The notes beneath the pieces were generated by a model. It worked only from the letters and a program-made list of their open reading frames with translations, did no database searches and was not told where the DNA came from. This document shows positions 15,005-24,059 of a stretch of DNA of 64,000 bases, piece by piece; within the stretch, counting starts at the first letter, position 1, and each line of letters opens with the position of its first letter. The DNA is from Sphingopyxis sp. BSN-002 (lineage in GTDB: Bacteria > Pseudomonadota > Alphaproteobacteria > Sphingomonadales > Sphingomonadaceae). The position numbers and the translations under genes are program-made. The stretch is taken from assembly GCF_022024275.1 (NCBI RefSeq), contig NZ_CP091804.1:2374501-2438500 (forward strand), in the 5' to 3' direction.

Positions 15005-17674
15005 CTACCCGCTGTTCCGAAGCGCCGTGGCGATCGCGTTGATCGTAAGCTGGATTCCCTCGGCGATGCGCGGATCGGCTTCGCCGGCGCGGTGGCGCTT
15101 CATCAGCTCGATCTGGAGCAGGTTGAGCGGCTCGATATAGGGCAGGCGCAGCCGGATCGACGCTTCGAGTGCCGGATTCTTTTCGAGCAACCGCGACTGA
15201 CCGGTGATCGAGAGCAGCCCGTCATGCGCACGGTTCCACCCGTCGCGTATCGCCGTGAAGATTTCGGCGTGGCCGTCCACGCCGCTCGCCAGTTCGGCAT
15301 AGCGTGCCGCGATCCCCATGTCGGATTTCGCGAGCACCATCTCCATATTGCCGAGCAGCGCGCCGAAGAAGGGCCAGCTTTCCGCCATTTCGGCGAGCAG
15401 CGCCTTGTCGCCGAAGTCCGAAAAGGCCTCGCCGGTGCCGTACCAGCCCGGCAGCATCGTGCGCGCCTGCGCCCAGCTGAACACCCAGGGAATCGCGCGC
15501 AGATCCTCGATCGCGGTCGACTTGGTGCGGCTCGACGGCCGCGACCCGATCTTGAGGCCCGCGATCTCGGCGATCGGGGTCATTGCGCGGAAGAAATCCT
15601 TGAACGCCGGGGTTTCGTAGACGAGCCCGCGATAGGCCTTGAACGCGCTGTTCGACAGCGCATCCATCGCCGCGGTGAAGCGTCCGCAATTGGCGTCGCT
15701 CATCGCCTCGGGTTCAAGGCTCGCGAGCAGGCTCGCCGATACCATTGCCTCGAGGTTCGTCGCCGCGCTGTCCGCGGTGCCATATTTCGCCGCGATCACT
15801 TCGCCCTGTTCGGTGATGCGGATGCGCCCCTGCACCGTGCCCGCGGGCTGCGCGCGGATCGCGGCAAAGGCGCTGCCGCCGCCGCGCCCGACCGCGCCGC
15901 CGCGGCCGTGGAAGAGCTGCATCGAAGTGTCGGCGGCGTCGAACACCGGGGTCAGCGCGTCCGAGGCCTGATGCAGCCCCCAGGTCGAGGTCAGGTAACC
16001 GCCGTCCTTGTTCGAATCCGAATAGCCGATCATCACTTCCTGATGCCCGCGCGCCGCGATGTGCGGTGCGATCTCGGGCAGCGCGAAATAGCGCGCCATG
16101 ATCGCGGGCGCGTCGTCGAGGTCGGCGATGGTCTCGAACAGCGGCACGACCATCAGCGTGTCCTTGCCCTCGGCCGACCACAGCCCGGCTTCGCGCGCGA
16201 GGACATGAACCTCGAGCAGATCGGACAGGCTCTCGGCCTTGCTGATGATCCACTGGACGATCGCCTGATGGCCAAGCTTTGCGCGGATGCCCGCGGCAGT
16301 GTGGATGATCGCGAGTTCGCCCGCGGTCTCCTCGCTCCATTCGTGCCATGTTGCGGCGAGCGGGCGGTTCACGCCCAGCTCCCTGCGGAGCAGTGCGACG
16401 CGCGCCTCTTCGTCCAGCGCCAGATAGTCGCCCTCTACCCCCGATACCTTGAGCAGGTCGGCGAGCACGCGTTCGTGCACCGCGCTGTTCTGCCGCATGT
16501 CGAGCGTCGCGAGGTGAAAGCCGAACACTTCGACCGCGCGGATCAGCCGCCCGAGCGCGCCGATCCCGCCAAGCTGGCCCTCGCCGCTCGCCGACAGCCC
16601 GTTCGCGATGATCAGCAGGTCGTGCCGGAAATCGGCCGGGGTCGCATAGGCCTCGCCCTTCAGCGCCGACGGGCGCGGCGGCGCCTTGCCGACGATGCCG
16701 GCGTAAGTGGCACAGACGCGCGCATAGATCCCCGACAGCGCGCGGCGATAGGGTTCGTCGCGGCGGCTCGGCGCATCGTCGCCGCTCGCCTCGGCCAGCG
16801 CCTCGACGGCCTCGGGCACGGGGGCGAGCCCCGACGACACCGACAGTTCGGCGCCGAGCGCGTGCACTGCATCGGCATAATGGCCGAGCACCGCGGCGGC
16901 GTTGCGGCTCGTCGCCATGGTCAGCGTCTCGGCGGTGACGAAGGGGTTGCCGTCGCGATCGCCGCCGATCCAGCTCCCGACGCGCAGGAAGCTCGCCGGG
17001 CGCTGGCCAAGCTCGGCCTCCCAGCGCGCATAAAGCTTAGGTAGTACGGGCAGGAAGACGTCGCGAAGATAGGTCAGCGCATTGTCGATCTCGTCGGCGA
17101 CGAACAGCTTCTCCATGCGCAGCGGCCGCGTCTGCCACAGCAGCACAATTTGCCGCCGGATCGCCTCCTCGACGATGTCGCCCTCGGGGGTCTCGTCGAG
17201 CCCCGCGTCGCGCAGCCGCATCAGCTCGGCGATGCGGTTCTTGTGATCGAGAACCGATTTCCGCCGCACCTCGGTGGGGTGCGCGGTCAGCACCGGCGCG
17301 ACGAGCGCGGCGTTCAGCAGCGCCGCAACCGCGTCGCCGTCGATCCCGTCGGCGCGCAGCTTTTCTAGCGCCGCGGCGACGGTCGCCTCGGGTTCGGCGG
17401 CAACCCCTTGTCTGTCCTCGGCGAGGTTCGCGAGCATCGAGAAGAGCATGAAGCCACGCACGAAGGCGACGGTATCGTCGAGGCTCAGCGCATCGAGCCC
17501 CGGGTCGATCGCCTCGGCCCCCGCGATGCCGCGATGCCGGTCGACGCTCGACGAGCGGATATATTCGGTCTGCCGGAACAGCTTCTCGCCGCCATAGGCG
17601 CGGATGACGTCGCCGAGGATCCGCCCGAGATAGCGGATGTCGGGATTTTGCGAGATCTGGATCGGTGGGCCCAT
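15005..17674 (-). CDS. ppc: Phosphoenolpyruvate carboxylase
   Basis: Carboxylates phosphoenolpyruvate with bicarbonate to oxaloacetate, refilling the TCA cycle; cytoplasmic homotetramer. Length 889 residues is typical. Catalytic H132 lies in VLTAHPTEVRRKS, the phosphate-binding GGDRDGNPFVT is near residue 240, and the glycine-rich loop FHGRGGAVGRGGG is near residue 595. The protein ends RNSG, close to the RNTG C-terminus of the family that reaches the active site. The ATG at 17674 lacks a clear ribosome binding site. It is convergent with the lipoprotein gene and 63 bases from the next minus-strand gene, so probably transcribed alone. Confidence 0.97.
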   Translation of the reverse strand: MGPPIQISQNPDIRYLGRILGDVIRAYGGEKLFRQTEYIRSSSVDRHRGIAGAEAIDPGLDALSLDDTVAFVRGFMLFSMLANLAEDRQGVAAEPEATVAAALEKLRADGIDGDAVAALLNAALVAPVLTAHPTEVRRKSVLDHKNRIAELMRLRDAGLDETPEGDIVEEAIRRQIVLLWQTRPLRMEKLFVADEIDNALTYLRDVFLPVLPKLYARWEAELGQRPASFLRVGSWIGGDRDGNPFVTAETLTMATSRNAAAVLGHYADAVHALGAELSVSSGLAPVPEAVEALAEASGDDAPSRRDEPYRRALSGIYARVCATYAGIVGKAPPRPSALKGEAYATPADFRHDLLIIANGLSASGEGQLGGIGALGRLIRAVEVFGFHLATLDMRQNSAVHERVLADLLKVSGVEGDYLALDEEARVALLRRELGVNRPLAATWHEWSEETAGELAIIHTAAGIRAKLGHQAIVQWIISKAESLSDLLEVHVLAREAGLWSAEGKDTLMVVPLFETIADLDDAPAIMARYFALPEIAPHIAARGHQEVMIGYSDSNKDGGYLTSTWGLHQASDALTPVFDAADTSMQLFHGRGGAVGRGGGSAFAAIRAQPAGTVQGRIRITEQGEVIAAKYGTADSAATNLEAMVSASLLASLEPEAMSDANCGRFTAAMDALSNSAFKAYRGLVYETPAFKDFFRAMTPIAEIAGLKIGSRPSSRTKSTAIEDLRAIPWVFSWAQARTMLPGWYGTGEAFSDFGDKALLAEMAESWPFFGALLGNMEMVLAKSDMGIAARYAELASGVDGHAEIFTAIRDGWNRAHDGLLSITGQSRLLEKNPALEASIRLRLPYIEPLNLLQIELMKRHRAGEADPRIAEGIQLTINAIATALRNSG

Positions 17675-17737
17675 GAGCCGGCTTGCTGCACCGCAGCAGA
17701 CGCTACGTCAAGCAACGCATAGCTATGCCGCGAAAGA

Positions 17738-18154
17738 TCAGTGCGTCTTGACGAGCATCAACGTTCCCAGATCGATCACCGAACGGCCATCGAACGTAAC
17801 GGAATTGCGCGTGTCGGTGATGAACATCAGTTTGCCGCCGGCGTCGGTGATGCGCGCCGAGACGGCATAGCTGTGCCGCGGATCGATGTCGGCGCGGTCG
17901 ACCGTCAAGGTGAACGCGAAGGGCACCTGCTTGCCTTCGCTCGCAAAGCTCTGCGTCGCCATATTGTTCGCGGGCGCATCGGCGAGGCTGACGTCGTCGA
18001 GCCGCACCTCGATCTGCGCGGTCGGAGGCAGTGCGATGCGCTCGCGATAGGCGATGCTGCCGGTGACGGCGATCGTGCGCTCGGCGGGAACCCCGGTCGA
18101 GGCGCAGCCGGCGAGCGAAAGGCTCATGACGAGCGCGGTGGCGAAACGAAGCAT
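17738..18154 (-). CDS. YbaY/YscW-type lipoprotein
   Basis: Predicted lipoprotein of 138 residues. The signal peptide ends in a lipobox (LSLAGC), followed by a single beta-sandwich with VTGSIAYRERIALPPTAQIEVRL and an ADIDPRHSYAVSARI segment. This is the pattern of the YscW (type III secretion pilotin-like) / YbaY family, which in non-pathogens is simply an outer-membrane-associated lipoprotein. A clear GGGAGGA precedes the ATG. It lies 30 bases after the HNH gene on the same strand and may be co-transcribed with it. The precise job is unknown. Confidence 0.8.
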   Translation of the reverse strand: MLRFATALVMSLSLAGCASTGVPAERTIAVTGSIAYRERIALPPTAQIEVRLDDVSLADAPANNMATQSFASEGKQVPFAFTLTVDRADIDPRHSYAVSARITDAGGKLMFITDTRNSVTFDGRSVIDLGTLMLVKTH

Positions 18155-18184
18155 GATCTGTCCTCCCTGTCCGGGGCCGAACGA

Positions 18185-18796
18185 TCAGCCCTCCAGTTCA
18201 ACGTCCCAATAGAGCCAGTCGATCCAGCTCGTGTGCAGATAGTTCGGCGGAAACGCCCGGCCATTGTCCTGCAGCTGCCAGCTCGTCGGGCGCCACGGCT
18301 GGCGATAGAGCGGCATATGTGCCTGTTTCGGCGTGCGTCCGCCCTTCTTGAGGTTGCACGGCGCGCAGGCGGTCGTGACATTCTCCCACGTCGTGCGTCC
18401 GCCGAGGCGGCGCGGGACGACATGGTCGAAGGTCAGGTCCTTGCCCGACCCGCAATATTGGCACGCGAAGCGGTCGCGCAGGAACAGGTTGAAGCGCGTG
18501 AACGCCGGATGCTCCGACGGCTTCACATATTGGCGGAGCGCGATCACGCTCGGGATCGGCATCGTCCGCGTCGGCGAATGGATCTCGCGTTCGTAATTTT
18601 CGACGATCGTCACCCGGTCGAGGAAAACCGCCTTGACCGCGGTCTGCCACGGCCACAGGCTCAGCGGATAGTAACTCAGCGGCGTATAGTCGGCATTGAG
18701 GACGAGGGCCGGACAGGAATCGGGATGCCGGGCAAGATCGGGATGGAACATGGCTTGGTAACGCTGCCCCCATTTCTTCGCGGGATGGCGCGCCAC
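18185..18796 (-). CDS. HNH endonuclease family protein
   Basis: Protein of 203 residues with a C-terminal HNH nuclease domain: FACQYCG, then DLTFDHVVPRRLGG and TACAPCNLKKGGRTP, giving two CxxC zinc pairs and the His-Asn-His core. The N-terminal region (ACPALVLNADYTPLSYYPLS-like, residues about 28-50) is the conserved lead of a widespread alphaproteobacterial HNH family whose role is unknown. The listed start is GTG at 18796; the ATG at 18751 (MFHPDL) is an equally good alternative because neither has a strong ribosome binding site. Divergent from gluQRS. No methylase or toxin is nearby, so restriction is unlikely. Confidence 0.85.
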   Translation of the reverse strand: MARHPAKKWGQRYQAMFHPDLARHPDSCPALVLNADYTPLSYYPLSLWPWQTAVKAVFLDRVTIVENYEREIHSPTRTMPIPSVIALRQYVKPSEHPAFTRFNLFLRDRFACQYCGSGKDLTFDHVVPRRLGGRTTWENVTTACAPCNLKKGGRTPKQAHMPLYRQPWRPTSWQLQDNGRAFPPNYLHTSWIDWLYWDVELEG

Positions 18797-18909
18797 TGCC
18801 TTCCCCGAGTGACAGCCTCATTACATGCCGCATCAGAATCTGACGTCAAGGGGGCATCTGCCGCAAGATATGGAATGATTCGAAAAGCCGCGCCACAGCA
18901 TCTGGATTC

Positions 18910-19773
18910 ATGCCCAGGATCATGTTGACCCGTTTCGCGCCCAGCCCGACGGGCGAACTCCATCTCGGCCATGCCTATAGCGCGGTGCTCGCGCACGAAA
19001 CGGCGCGCGCCGCCAACGGGGGGTTCCGGATCCGGATCGACGATATCGACGGCAGCCGCTCGCGCGAGGAGTTTGTCGCTGCGTCGCTCGCCGATCTCGA
19101 CTGGCTCGGGATCGACCGGGACGGCGATCCGGTGCGCCAGTCGACCCATCTGGGTGCCTATGGCGCCGCGCTCGACACGCTCCGCGCACGCGGTCTGGTC
19201 TATCCCTGCTTCTGCACGCGCGCCGATATCGCGGCGAGCCTCGCCGCACCGCATGGCCCTTCCGGCGCGATCTACCCCGGCACCTGCCGTTCGCTGTCCG
19301 GAGCCGAACGCGAGCGCCGCCTTGCCGGTGAACCGCATTGCTGGCGCCTCGACATGGCGCGCGCCGTTGCGCTTGCCGGCGATCTGACTTGGGAAGAGGC
19401 GGGGCAGGGGCTACGCATCGCCGATCCGCTCGCGCACGGCGACGTCGTTCTCGCGCGCAAGGACGCTCCTGCGAGCTATCATCTTGCGAGCACGCTCGAC
19501 GACGCCGCCATGGGGGTGACGCACGTCATCCGCGGCGCCGACCTCGTCGCATCGACCGACGTCCACCGGCTGCTCCAGGCGCTGCTCGGCCTGCCGACTC
19601 CGCTCTATCGCCACCATGCGCTCGTCTGCGGCCCCGATGGCAAGCGCCTCGCCAAGCGCGATGCCGCGGCTTCGCTCGCGTCGCTGCGGGCGAGCGGGGT
19701 CGACGGGCGCGCGCTTGCTGCCGATCTCGCTGCGGGACGGCTTCCCGCTGGATATTCGCTGCAGATGCCCTAA
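18910..19773 (+). CDS. gluQ: Glutamyl-Q tRNA(Asp) synthetase
   Basis: Attaches glutamate to the queuosine base at position 34 of tRNA(Asp). It resembles the catalytic half of glutamyl-tRNA synthetase without the anticodon-binding domain; 287 residues is the normal size. The HIGH motif appears as HLGH (18-21) in FAPSPTGELHLGH, and the KMSKS motif as KRLAKRD. A zinc site is visible as PCFCTR followed by IYPGTC. The usual RIED glutamate is an aspartate here (D44 in RIDDID). Start at 18910; an ATG at 18922 giving MLTRFAPSPTG is also plausible. The YhhQ-type transporter at 30264 could supply the queuosine precursor. Confidence 0.93.
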   Translation: MPRIMLTRFAPSPTGELHLGHAYSAVLAHETARAANGGFRIRIDDIDGSRSREEFVAASLADLDWLGIDRDGDPVRQSTHLGAYGAALDTLRARGLVYPCFCTRADIAASLAAPHGPSGAIYPGTCRSLSGAERERRLAGEPHCWRLDMARAVALAGDLTWEEAGQGLRIADPLAHGDVVLARKDAPASYHLASTLDDAAMGVTHVIRGADLVASTDVHRLLQALLGLPTPLYRHHALVCGPDGKRLAKRDAAASLASLRASGVDGRALAADLAAGRLPAGYSLQMP

Positions 19774-19782
19774 ATAGGACCC

Positions 19783-20007
19783 ATGCAACTCCTGCTCGTT
19801 CTCGGTGTCGTTGCGGCGGCCGGCCTCGTCCTCTTCTCGCTTGCACGCGGGCTGATCTATTTCGCCAAGGGCCATCAGGCCGCAATCGACGGCACCGTCC
19901 GCGAAAACCAGGTCATGCAGAACAAGATGATGATGGCCCGCGTAAAGTGGCAGGCGATCACCATCATCCTGCTCATCATCATCGGCGTGACGGCCGGCAC
20001 GCGCTGA
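19783..20007 (+). CDS. Twin-transmembrane (HIG1-like) small inner-membrane protein
   Basis: Protein of 74 residues made of two hydrophobic helices (about 3-27 and 56-72) joined by a charged hairpin containing GHQAAIDGTVRENQVMQNKM. This matches the small twin-TM/HIG1-domain family of alphaproteobacteria, related to mitochondrial hypoxia-induced proteins that associate with respiratory complexes. It begins nine bases after gluQRS and lies 13 bases before the cobalamin adenosyltransferase, a gene order seen in many alphaproteobacteria. Role in respiration is inferred from the family. Confidence 0.82.
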   Translation: MQLLLVLGVVAAAGLVLFSLARGLIYFAKGHQAAIDGTVRENQVMQNKMMMARVKWQAITIILLIIIGVTAGTR

Positions 20008-20020
20008 TCCGCGCGGGACC

Positions 20021-20602
20021 ATGGTCAAGCTCAACAAGATCTACACGCGCACGGGCGACGACGGCACCACCGGCCTCGTCGACGGCACGCGCATCGCCAA
20101 GTCCGCGCCCTTGATGGCAGCGATCGGCGACGTCGACGAAGCGAACAGCGCGATCGGCCTCGCCGCGGCGGCGCTCGATGCGGGCAGCGAGCATGCCGCG
20201 ATGCTTGTCCGCATCCAGAACGAGATGTTCGACCTTGGCGCCGACCTTGCGACCCCGCCCGACATCCAGTTCGGCTTCGGCCCGCACGAAATGGCGCTGC
20301 GCATCGTGCCGAGCCAGATCGCGCGGCTCGAGGACGAGATCGACCGCATGAACGACGATCTCGCCGCGCTCAAAAGCTTCATCCTGCCCGGCGGGACCGA
20401 GGCCGCGGCGCGGCTCCATCTTGCGCGCGCCGTGACGCGCCGCGCCGAACGCGCGGCGGTGGCCGCGAATGCCGACCGCGATCTCAACCCGCTCGCGCTC
20501 AACTATCTGAACCGCCTCTCGGATCATCTGTTCGTGATGACGCGGCATATCAACGCGGCGGCGGGCGGCGACATATTGTGGAAACCCGGCGCGACGCGAT
20601 AA
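20021..20602 (+). CDS. Cob(I)alamin adenosyltransferase, PduO type
   Basis: Transfers the 5'-deoxyadenosyl group of ATP to cob(I)alamin, making adenosylcobalamin. 193 residues form the trimeric five-helix bundle of the PduO/MMAB family. Signatures: YTRTGDDGTTGL at the N-terminus (ATP loop), FILPGGT, AVTRRAERAAV and YLNRLSDHLFVMTRHIN. It sits third in the run gluQRS, twin-TM protein, adenosyltransferase. Adenosylcobalamin would serve enzymes such as methylmalonyl-CoA mutase, which fits a genome with much acyl-CoA breakdown. Confidence 0.94.
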   Translation: MVKLNKIYTRTGDDGTTGLVDGTRIAKSAPLMAAIGDVDEANSAIGLAAAALDAGSEHAAMLVRIQNEMFDLGADLATPPDIQFGFGPHEMALRIVPSQIARLEDEIDRMNDDLAALKSFILPGGTEAAARLHLARAVTRRAERAAVAANADRDLNPLALNYLNRLSDHLFVMTRHINAAAGGDILWKPGATR

Positions 20603-20694
20603 TGTTCCCCTAATGTTCTAGACATTCCGCCGCGCTGTAACCATAACCGGTTCCACAGCGAAACCGAATCGCACCTCGGGGGATTGTCTGAGTC

Positions 20695-21960
20695 ATGGCC
20701 AGCCGCACCGACGCTTCGAACCGCACCGATCCGCTGGAGGAGCTGGCGCGCCGCTTTTCCTCCACGCGGCGCCTGTCGCTCGACCTTGTCGCGACGCTTT
20801 CCGATGCCGATGCGAGTGCGCAGTCGATGCCCGACGCGTCGCCGGCCAAATGGCACCTCGCACATACGACATGGTTCTTCGAAACCTTTGTCCTCCGCGA
20901 TCACCTGCCCGGCTATCGCGCGTTCGACGATCGCTACGCCTATCTTTTCAACAGCTATTACGAGGCCGAGGGGCCGCGCCACGCGCGCCCGCACCGCGGA
21001 CTGCTGACGCGCCCGTCGCTCGATGAAATCTGCGTCTGGCGTGCGCATGTCGACGCGGCGGTGCAGACCGCGCTCCCCGATCTGTCGCCCGCTGCGCAGG
21101 CGCTCGTCACCCTCGGCATCCATCACGAACAGCAGCATCAGGAATTGCTGCTCACCGACCTCAAGCATCTCTTCGCGCAGAACCCGCTCGGCCCGGCCGT
21201 TTGGGACACTGCAATCGCGAGTGAAGTTGCCCAGTTTTCCGCAATGAAATGGGTAAGGGGCGCCGAGGGCGTTGCGGCGGTCGGCCATACGGGTGAGGGC
21301 TTCGCCTTCGACTGCGAAGGCCCGCGTCACGACACGCTGCTCGCTCCGCATGCACTCGCCAGCCGTCCGGTCACCAACGGCGAATGGCGGCAGTTCATCG
21401 ACGATGGCGGCTATCATACGCCCTCGCTGTGGCTCAGCGATGGCTGGGCGTGGGTGCAGGCCGACGATGTGCAGGCGCCGGCCTATTGGCGCGAGGATGC
21501 GCATTTCACCCTGTCGGGCTGGCAGGACATCGATCCCGCTGCGCCGGTCACGCACATCAGCTTCTTCGAGGCCGATGCCTTCGCAAGCTGGGCGGGCGCG
21601 CGTCTGCCGACCGAGCAGGAATGGGAAGCAGCGGCGGCCGCGCTCGATCCCGCCGGCGGACAGCAGCTTGACGGTGCCGGACCTGTGCGCCCCGCCCCCG
21701 CGACCGGCGACACCGATCTGCAACAGATGTTCGGCAGCGTGTGGGAATGGACCGGCAGCGCCTATCGCCCCTATCCGGGTTTCCGCGCCGCACCCGGCGC
21801 GGTCGGCGAATATAATGGCAAGTTCATGAGCGGACAGTTCGTCCTCCGCGGCGGCAGCTGCGCGACCCCGCGCGGCCATATGCGCGCCTCCTACCGCAAT
21901 TTCTTTTACCCCCACCAGCGCTGGCAGTTCACCGGCGTCCGCCTCGCGAAGGATCTTTGA
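20695..21960 (+). CDS. egtB: Ergothioneine biosynthesis sulfoxide synthase EgtB
   Basis: Non-haem iron enzyme that joins hercynine to a thiol donor (gamma-glutamylcysteine or cysteine) using oxygen. 421 residues. The N-terminal DinB-like domain carries the iron ligands: KWHLAHTTWF (H57) and GIHHEQQHQE (H144, H148). The C-terminal half is a formylglycine-generating-enzyme-like domain with RPVTNGEWRQF, RLPTEQEWE, GSVWEWTGSAY and VLRGGSCATP. egtD follows after one base. A 92-base gap upstream separates it from the adenosyltransferase gene, so the pair may have its own promoter. No egtA, egtC or egtE is present in this window. Confidence 0.95.
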   Translation: MASRTDASNRTDPLEELARRFSSTRRLSLDLVATLSDADASAQSMPDASPAKWHLAHTTWFFETFVLRDHLPGYRAFDDRYAYLFNSYYEAEGPRHARPHRGLLTRPSLDEICVWRAHVDAAVQTALPDLSPAAQALVTLGIHHEQQHQELLLTDLKHLFAQNPLGPAVWDTAIASEVAQFSAMKWVRGAEGVAAVGHTGEGFAFDCEGPRHDTLLAPHALASRPVTNGEWRQFIDDGGYHTPSLWLSDGWAWVQADDVQAPAYWREDAHFTLSGWQDIDPAAPVTHISFFEADAFASWAGARLPTEQEWEAAAAALDPAGGQQLDGAGPVRPAPATGDTDLQQMFGSVWEWTGSAYRPYPGFRAAPGAVGEYNGKFMSGQFVLRGGSCATPRGHMRASYRNFFYPHQRWQFTGVRLAKDL

Positions 21961-21961
21961 C

Positions 21962-22948
21962 ATGGGCGTTGTGCGTCAACTTCGGCAGATTTCCGCCGAT
22001 GATGCGGGCGTCGACATTGCGTTTCGTGCCGACGTCCACGCCGGGCTTTCGCAAAAGCCGAAGGCGGTACCCGCCCGCTGGTTCTACGACGCGACCGGAT
22101 CGGCGCTGTTCGAGGATATCACGGCGCTGCCCGAATATTATCCGACGCGCAGCGAAACCGATCTGCTGACGCGCCATGCGCACGAAATGGCGGCGGCGAT
22201 CGGGCCGGGCCGCGCGGTCGTCGAGCTCGGCTCGGGCAGTTCGACCAAGACGCCGTTGCTGCTCGAGGCGATCGACCCGGTCGCCTATGTCCCCGTCGAC
22301 ATTTCGGGCGACTTCCTCCGCGACAGCGCAGAGGCGCTCGCGGAGCGCTTTCCGGCGCTCGCCATCTATCCGGTCGAGGCCGATTTCACCCAGCGCGTCG
22401 ACCTGCCGCGCGAAATCTGCCCCCTGCCCAAACTCGGCTTCTTTCCGGGCTCGACGATCGGCAACATGGTTGCGCGGACCGCGATCGACCTGCTGCGCAA
22501 CTGGCGTGCGGCGCTCGGCGACGGCTCGCTGATGCTGATCGGGGTCGACCGGATCAAGGATATCGCCATCCTCGAACGCGCCTACGACGATCCGGCGGGG
22601 GTCACCGCGGCGTTCAATCTCAACCTGCTCGAACGCATCAACCGCGAGCTTTCGGGCACGATCCCGGTCGAGAATTTCAGCCATCGCGCGATCTGGGACG
22701 ATGTCCACGCCCGCATAGAAATGCATCTCGTCGCGGCGTGCGACATGGAGTTTACCGTCGACGGCCGCAGCTATGCGATGGTGAAGGGCGAGACGATCCA
22801 CAGCGAGAACAGCCACAAATATGGCCCGCGCGACGCGAACCTGCTGCTCCGTGCGGGTGGCTGGACCCCGGTTGCGACGTGGGACGACGCCGATCCCGCC
22901 TTCGCGCTGATCCTCGCCGAAGCGACCGAGTTTCGTTCCGCCCCCTGA
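21962..22948 (+). CDS. egtD: L-histidine N(alpha)-methyltransferase EgtD
   Basis: Trimethylates histidine to hercynine with S-adenosylmethionine, the first step of ergothioneine synthesis. 328 residues. The family start is visible as ARWFYDATGSALFEDITALPEYYPTR (in part), followed by the SAM-binding VVELGSGSSTKT, PVDIS and FFPGSTIGN. The C-terminal histidine-binding segment includes HSENSHKYG. It begins one base after the egtB stop, so the two are one operon. egtBD pairs without egtE are usual in alphaproteobacteria, where another lyase completes the pathway. Confidence 0.95.
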   Translation: MGVVRQLRQISADDAGVDIAFRADVHAGLSQKPKAVPARWFYDATGSALFEDITALPEYYPTRSETDLLTRHAHEMAAAIGPGRAVVELGSGSSTKTPLLLEAIDPVAYVPVDISGDFLRDSAEALAERFPALAIYPVEADFTQRVDLPREICPLPKLGFFPGSTIGNMVARTAIDLLRNWRAALGDGSLMLIGVDRIKDIAILERAYDDPAGVTAAFNLNLLERINRELSGTIPVENFSHRAIWDDVHARIEMHLVAACDMEFTVDGRSYAMVKGETIHSENSHKYGPRDANLLLRAGGWTPVATWDDADPAFALILAEATEFRSAP

Positions 22949-22964
22949 CGCTCGACCCTTGACG

Positions 22965-22984
22965 CCTATGGCCGAGGCCGTAGG
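22965..22984. terminator. Hairpin between egtD and the 3-hydroxybutyryl-CoA dehydrogenase gene
   Basis: Inverted repeat with 9-bp arms (one mismatch), CCTATGGCC and GGCCGTAGG around GA, 17 bases after the egtD stop. No T-run follows. It may weaken read-through, or be an operator for the next gene, whose start is 34 bases on. Confidence 0.35.
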
Positions 22985-23017
22985 GGCACAGGCACGGCTT
23001 CAGCGAAAGGGCATATC

Positions 23018-23884
23018 ATGATTGTCGGCGTTATCGGTGCGGGACAGATGGGCGCGGGCATCGCGCAGGTTTCGGCAGGCGCCGGCCATGATGTGCTCCT
23101 CTCGGACATCGACCTCGCGCGCGCCGAAGCCGGCAAGGCCGGCATCGCCAAGGCGCTCGGCCGCCTCGTCTCGAAGGAAAAGATGACGCAGGCCGACGCC
23201 GACGCGCTGCTCGGCCGCATCACGCCCGTCGCCGACCATGCCGCCTTCGCTCCCGCCGACCTCGTCGTCGAGGCCGCGACGGAGCGCGAGGAGATCAAGC
23301 GCGCGATCTTCGCCAGCGTCGGCCAGCATCTCTCGGCCACCGCGATCCTCGCGTCGAACACCAGCTCGATCCCGATCACCCGCCTCGCGCAGGCGGCGCC
23401 CGATCCGGCGCGCTTCATCGGCGTGCATTTCTTCAACCCCGTGCCGGTGATGGGATTGATCGAGCTGATCCGCGGTCTCGCGACGAGCGACGATACGCTC
23501 GCCAAGGTCGAGGCCTATGGCCGCGGGCTCGGCAAGGAGATCGTCCACGCCAACGACGCGCCGGGCTTCATCGTCAATCGCGTGCTGATGCCGCTGATCA
23601 ACGAGGCGGTCTTTGCTCTGGGCGAAGGCGTCGCAACGATGCAGGACATCGACACCGGCTGCCGCCTCGGCCTCAATCATCCGATGGGCCCTATCACGCT
23701 CGCCGACTTCATCGGCCTCGACACCTGCCTCGAGATCATCCGCGTGCTGCAGAGCGGCACCGGCGACCCGAAATTCCGCCCTGCGCCGCTGCTCGTCCAG
23801 TATGTCGAGGCGGGCTGGGTCGGCAAGAAGGCGGGGCGCGGCTTCTACGACTGGACCGGGCCCGAGCCGGTTCCGACGCGGTAA
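23018..23884 (+). CDS. 3-hydroxybutyryl-CoA dehydrogenase
   Basis: NAD(P)-dependent 3-hydroxyacyl-CoA dehydrogenase of 288 residues, interconverting acetoacetyl-CoA and 3-hydroxybutyryl-CoA. The Rossmann motif GAGQMGAGIA is at residues about 6-15, the catalytic region is SNTSSIPITRLA and HFFNPVPVMGLIE, and the dimer domain has NDAPGFIVNRVLMPLINEA and GLNHPMGPITLADFIGLD. GAAAGGG precedes the ATG by six bases. In many alphaproteobacteria this gene follows etfBA next to the cobalamin adenosyltransferase; here egtBD occupies that interval. Confidence 0.95.
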   Translation: MIVGVIGAGQMGAGIAQVSAGAGHDVLLSDIDLARAEAGKAGIAKALGRLVSKEKMTQADADALLGRITPVADHAAFAPADLVVEAATEREEIKRAIFASVGQHLSATAILASNTSSIPITRLAQAAPDPARFIGVHFFNPVPVMGLIELIRGLATSDDTLAKVEAYGRGLGKEIVHANDAPGFIVNRVLMPLINEAVFALGEGVATMQDIDTGCRLGLNHPMGPITLADFIGLDTCLEIIRVLQSGTGDPKFRPAPLLVQYVEAGWVGKKAGRGFYDWTGPEPVPTR

Positions 23885-24059
23885 CGCGCGCGGTCCCCAC
23901 AATTTTGGGACTGGACGACCGGCGCAAGCTTGCACAGGATCGTGGCGCAGCGCAGCCCCGCCAAGGCGGCGCGACAGAAGAAGTGACGAAAAGCCGGGAG
24001 CCGATCGGCCCGCACGGCGTTGGATCTCGAAAGCCCCTGGGGCGCAAAGGGAGACTGGC

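Noticed and set aside
20612..20626. Short inverted repeat AATGT-TCTAG-ACATT before egtB, considered as an operator
   Set aside because: Five-base arms are expected by chance, and no second site or promoter supports it.
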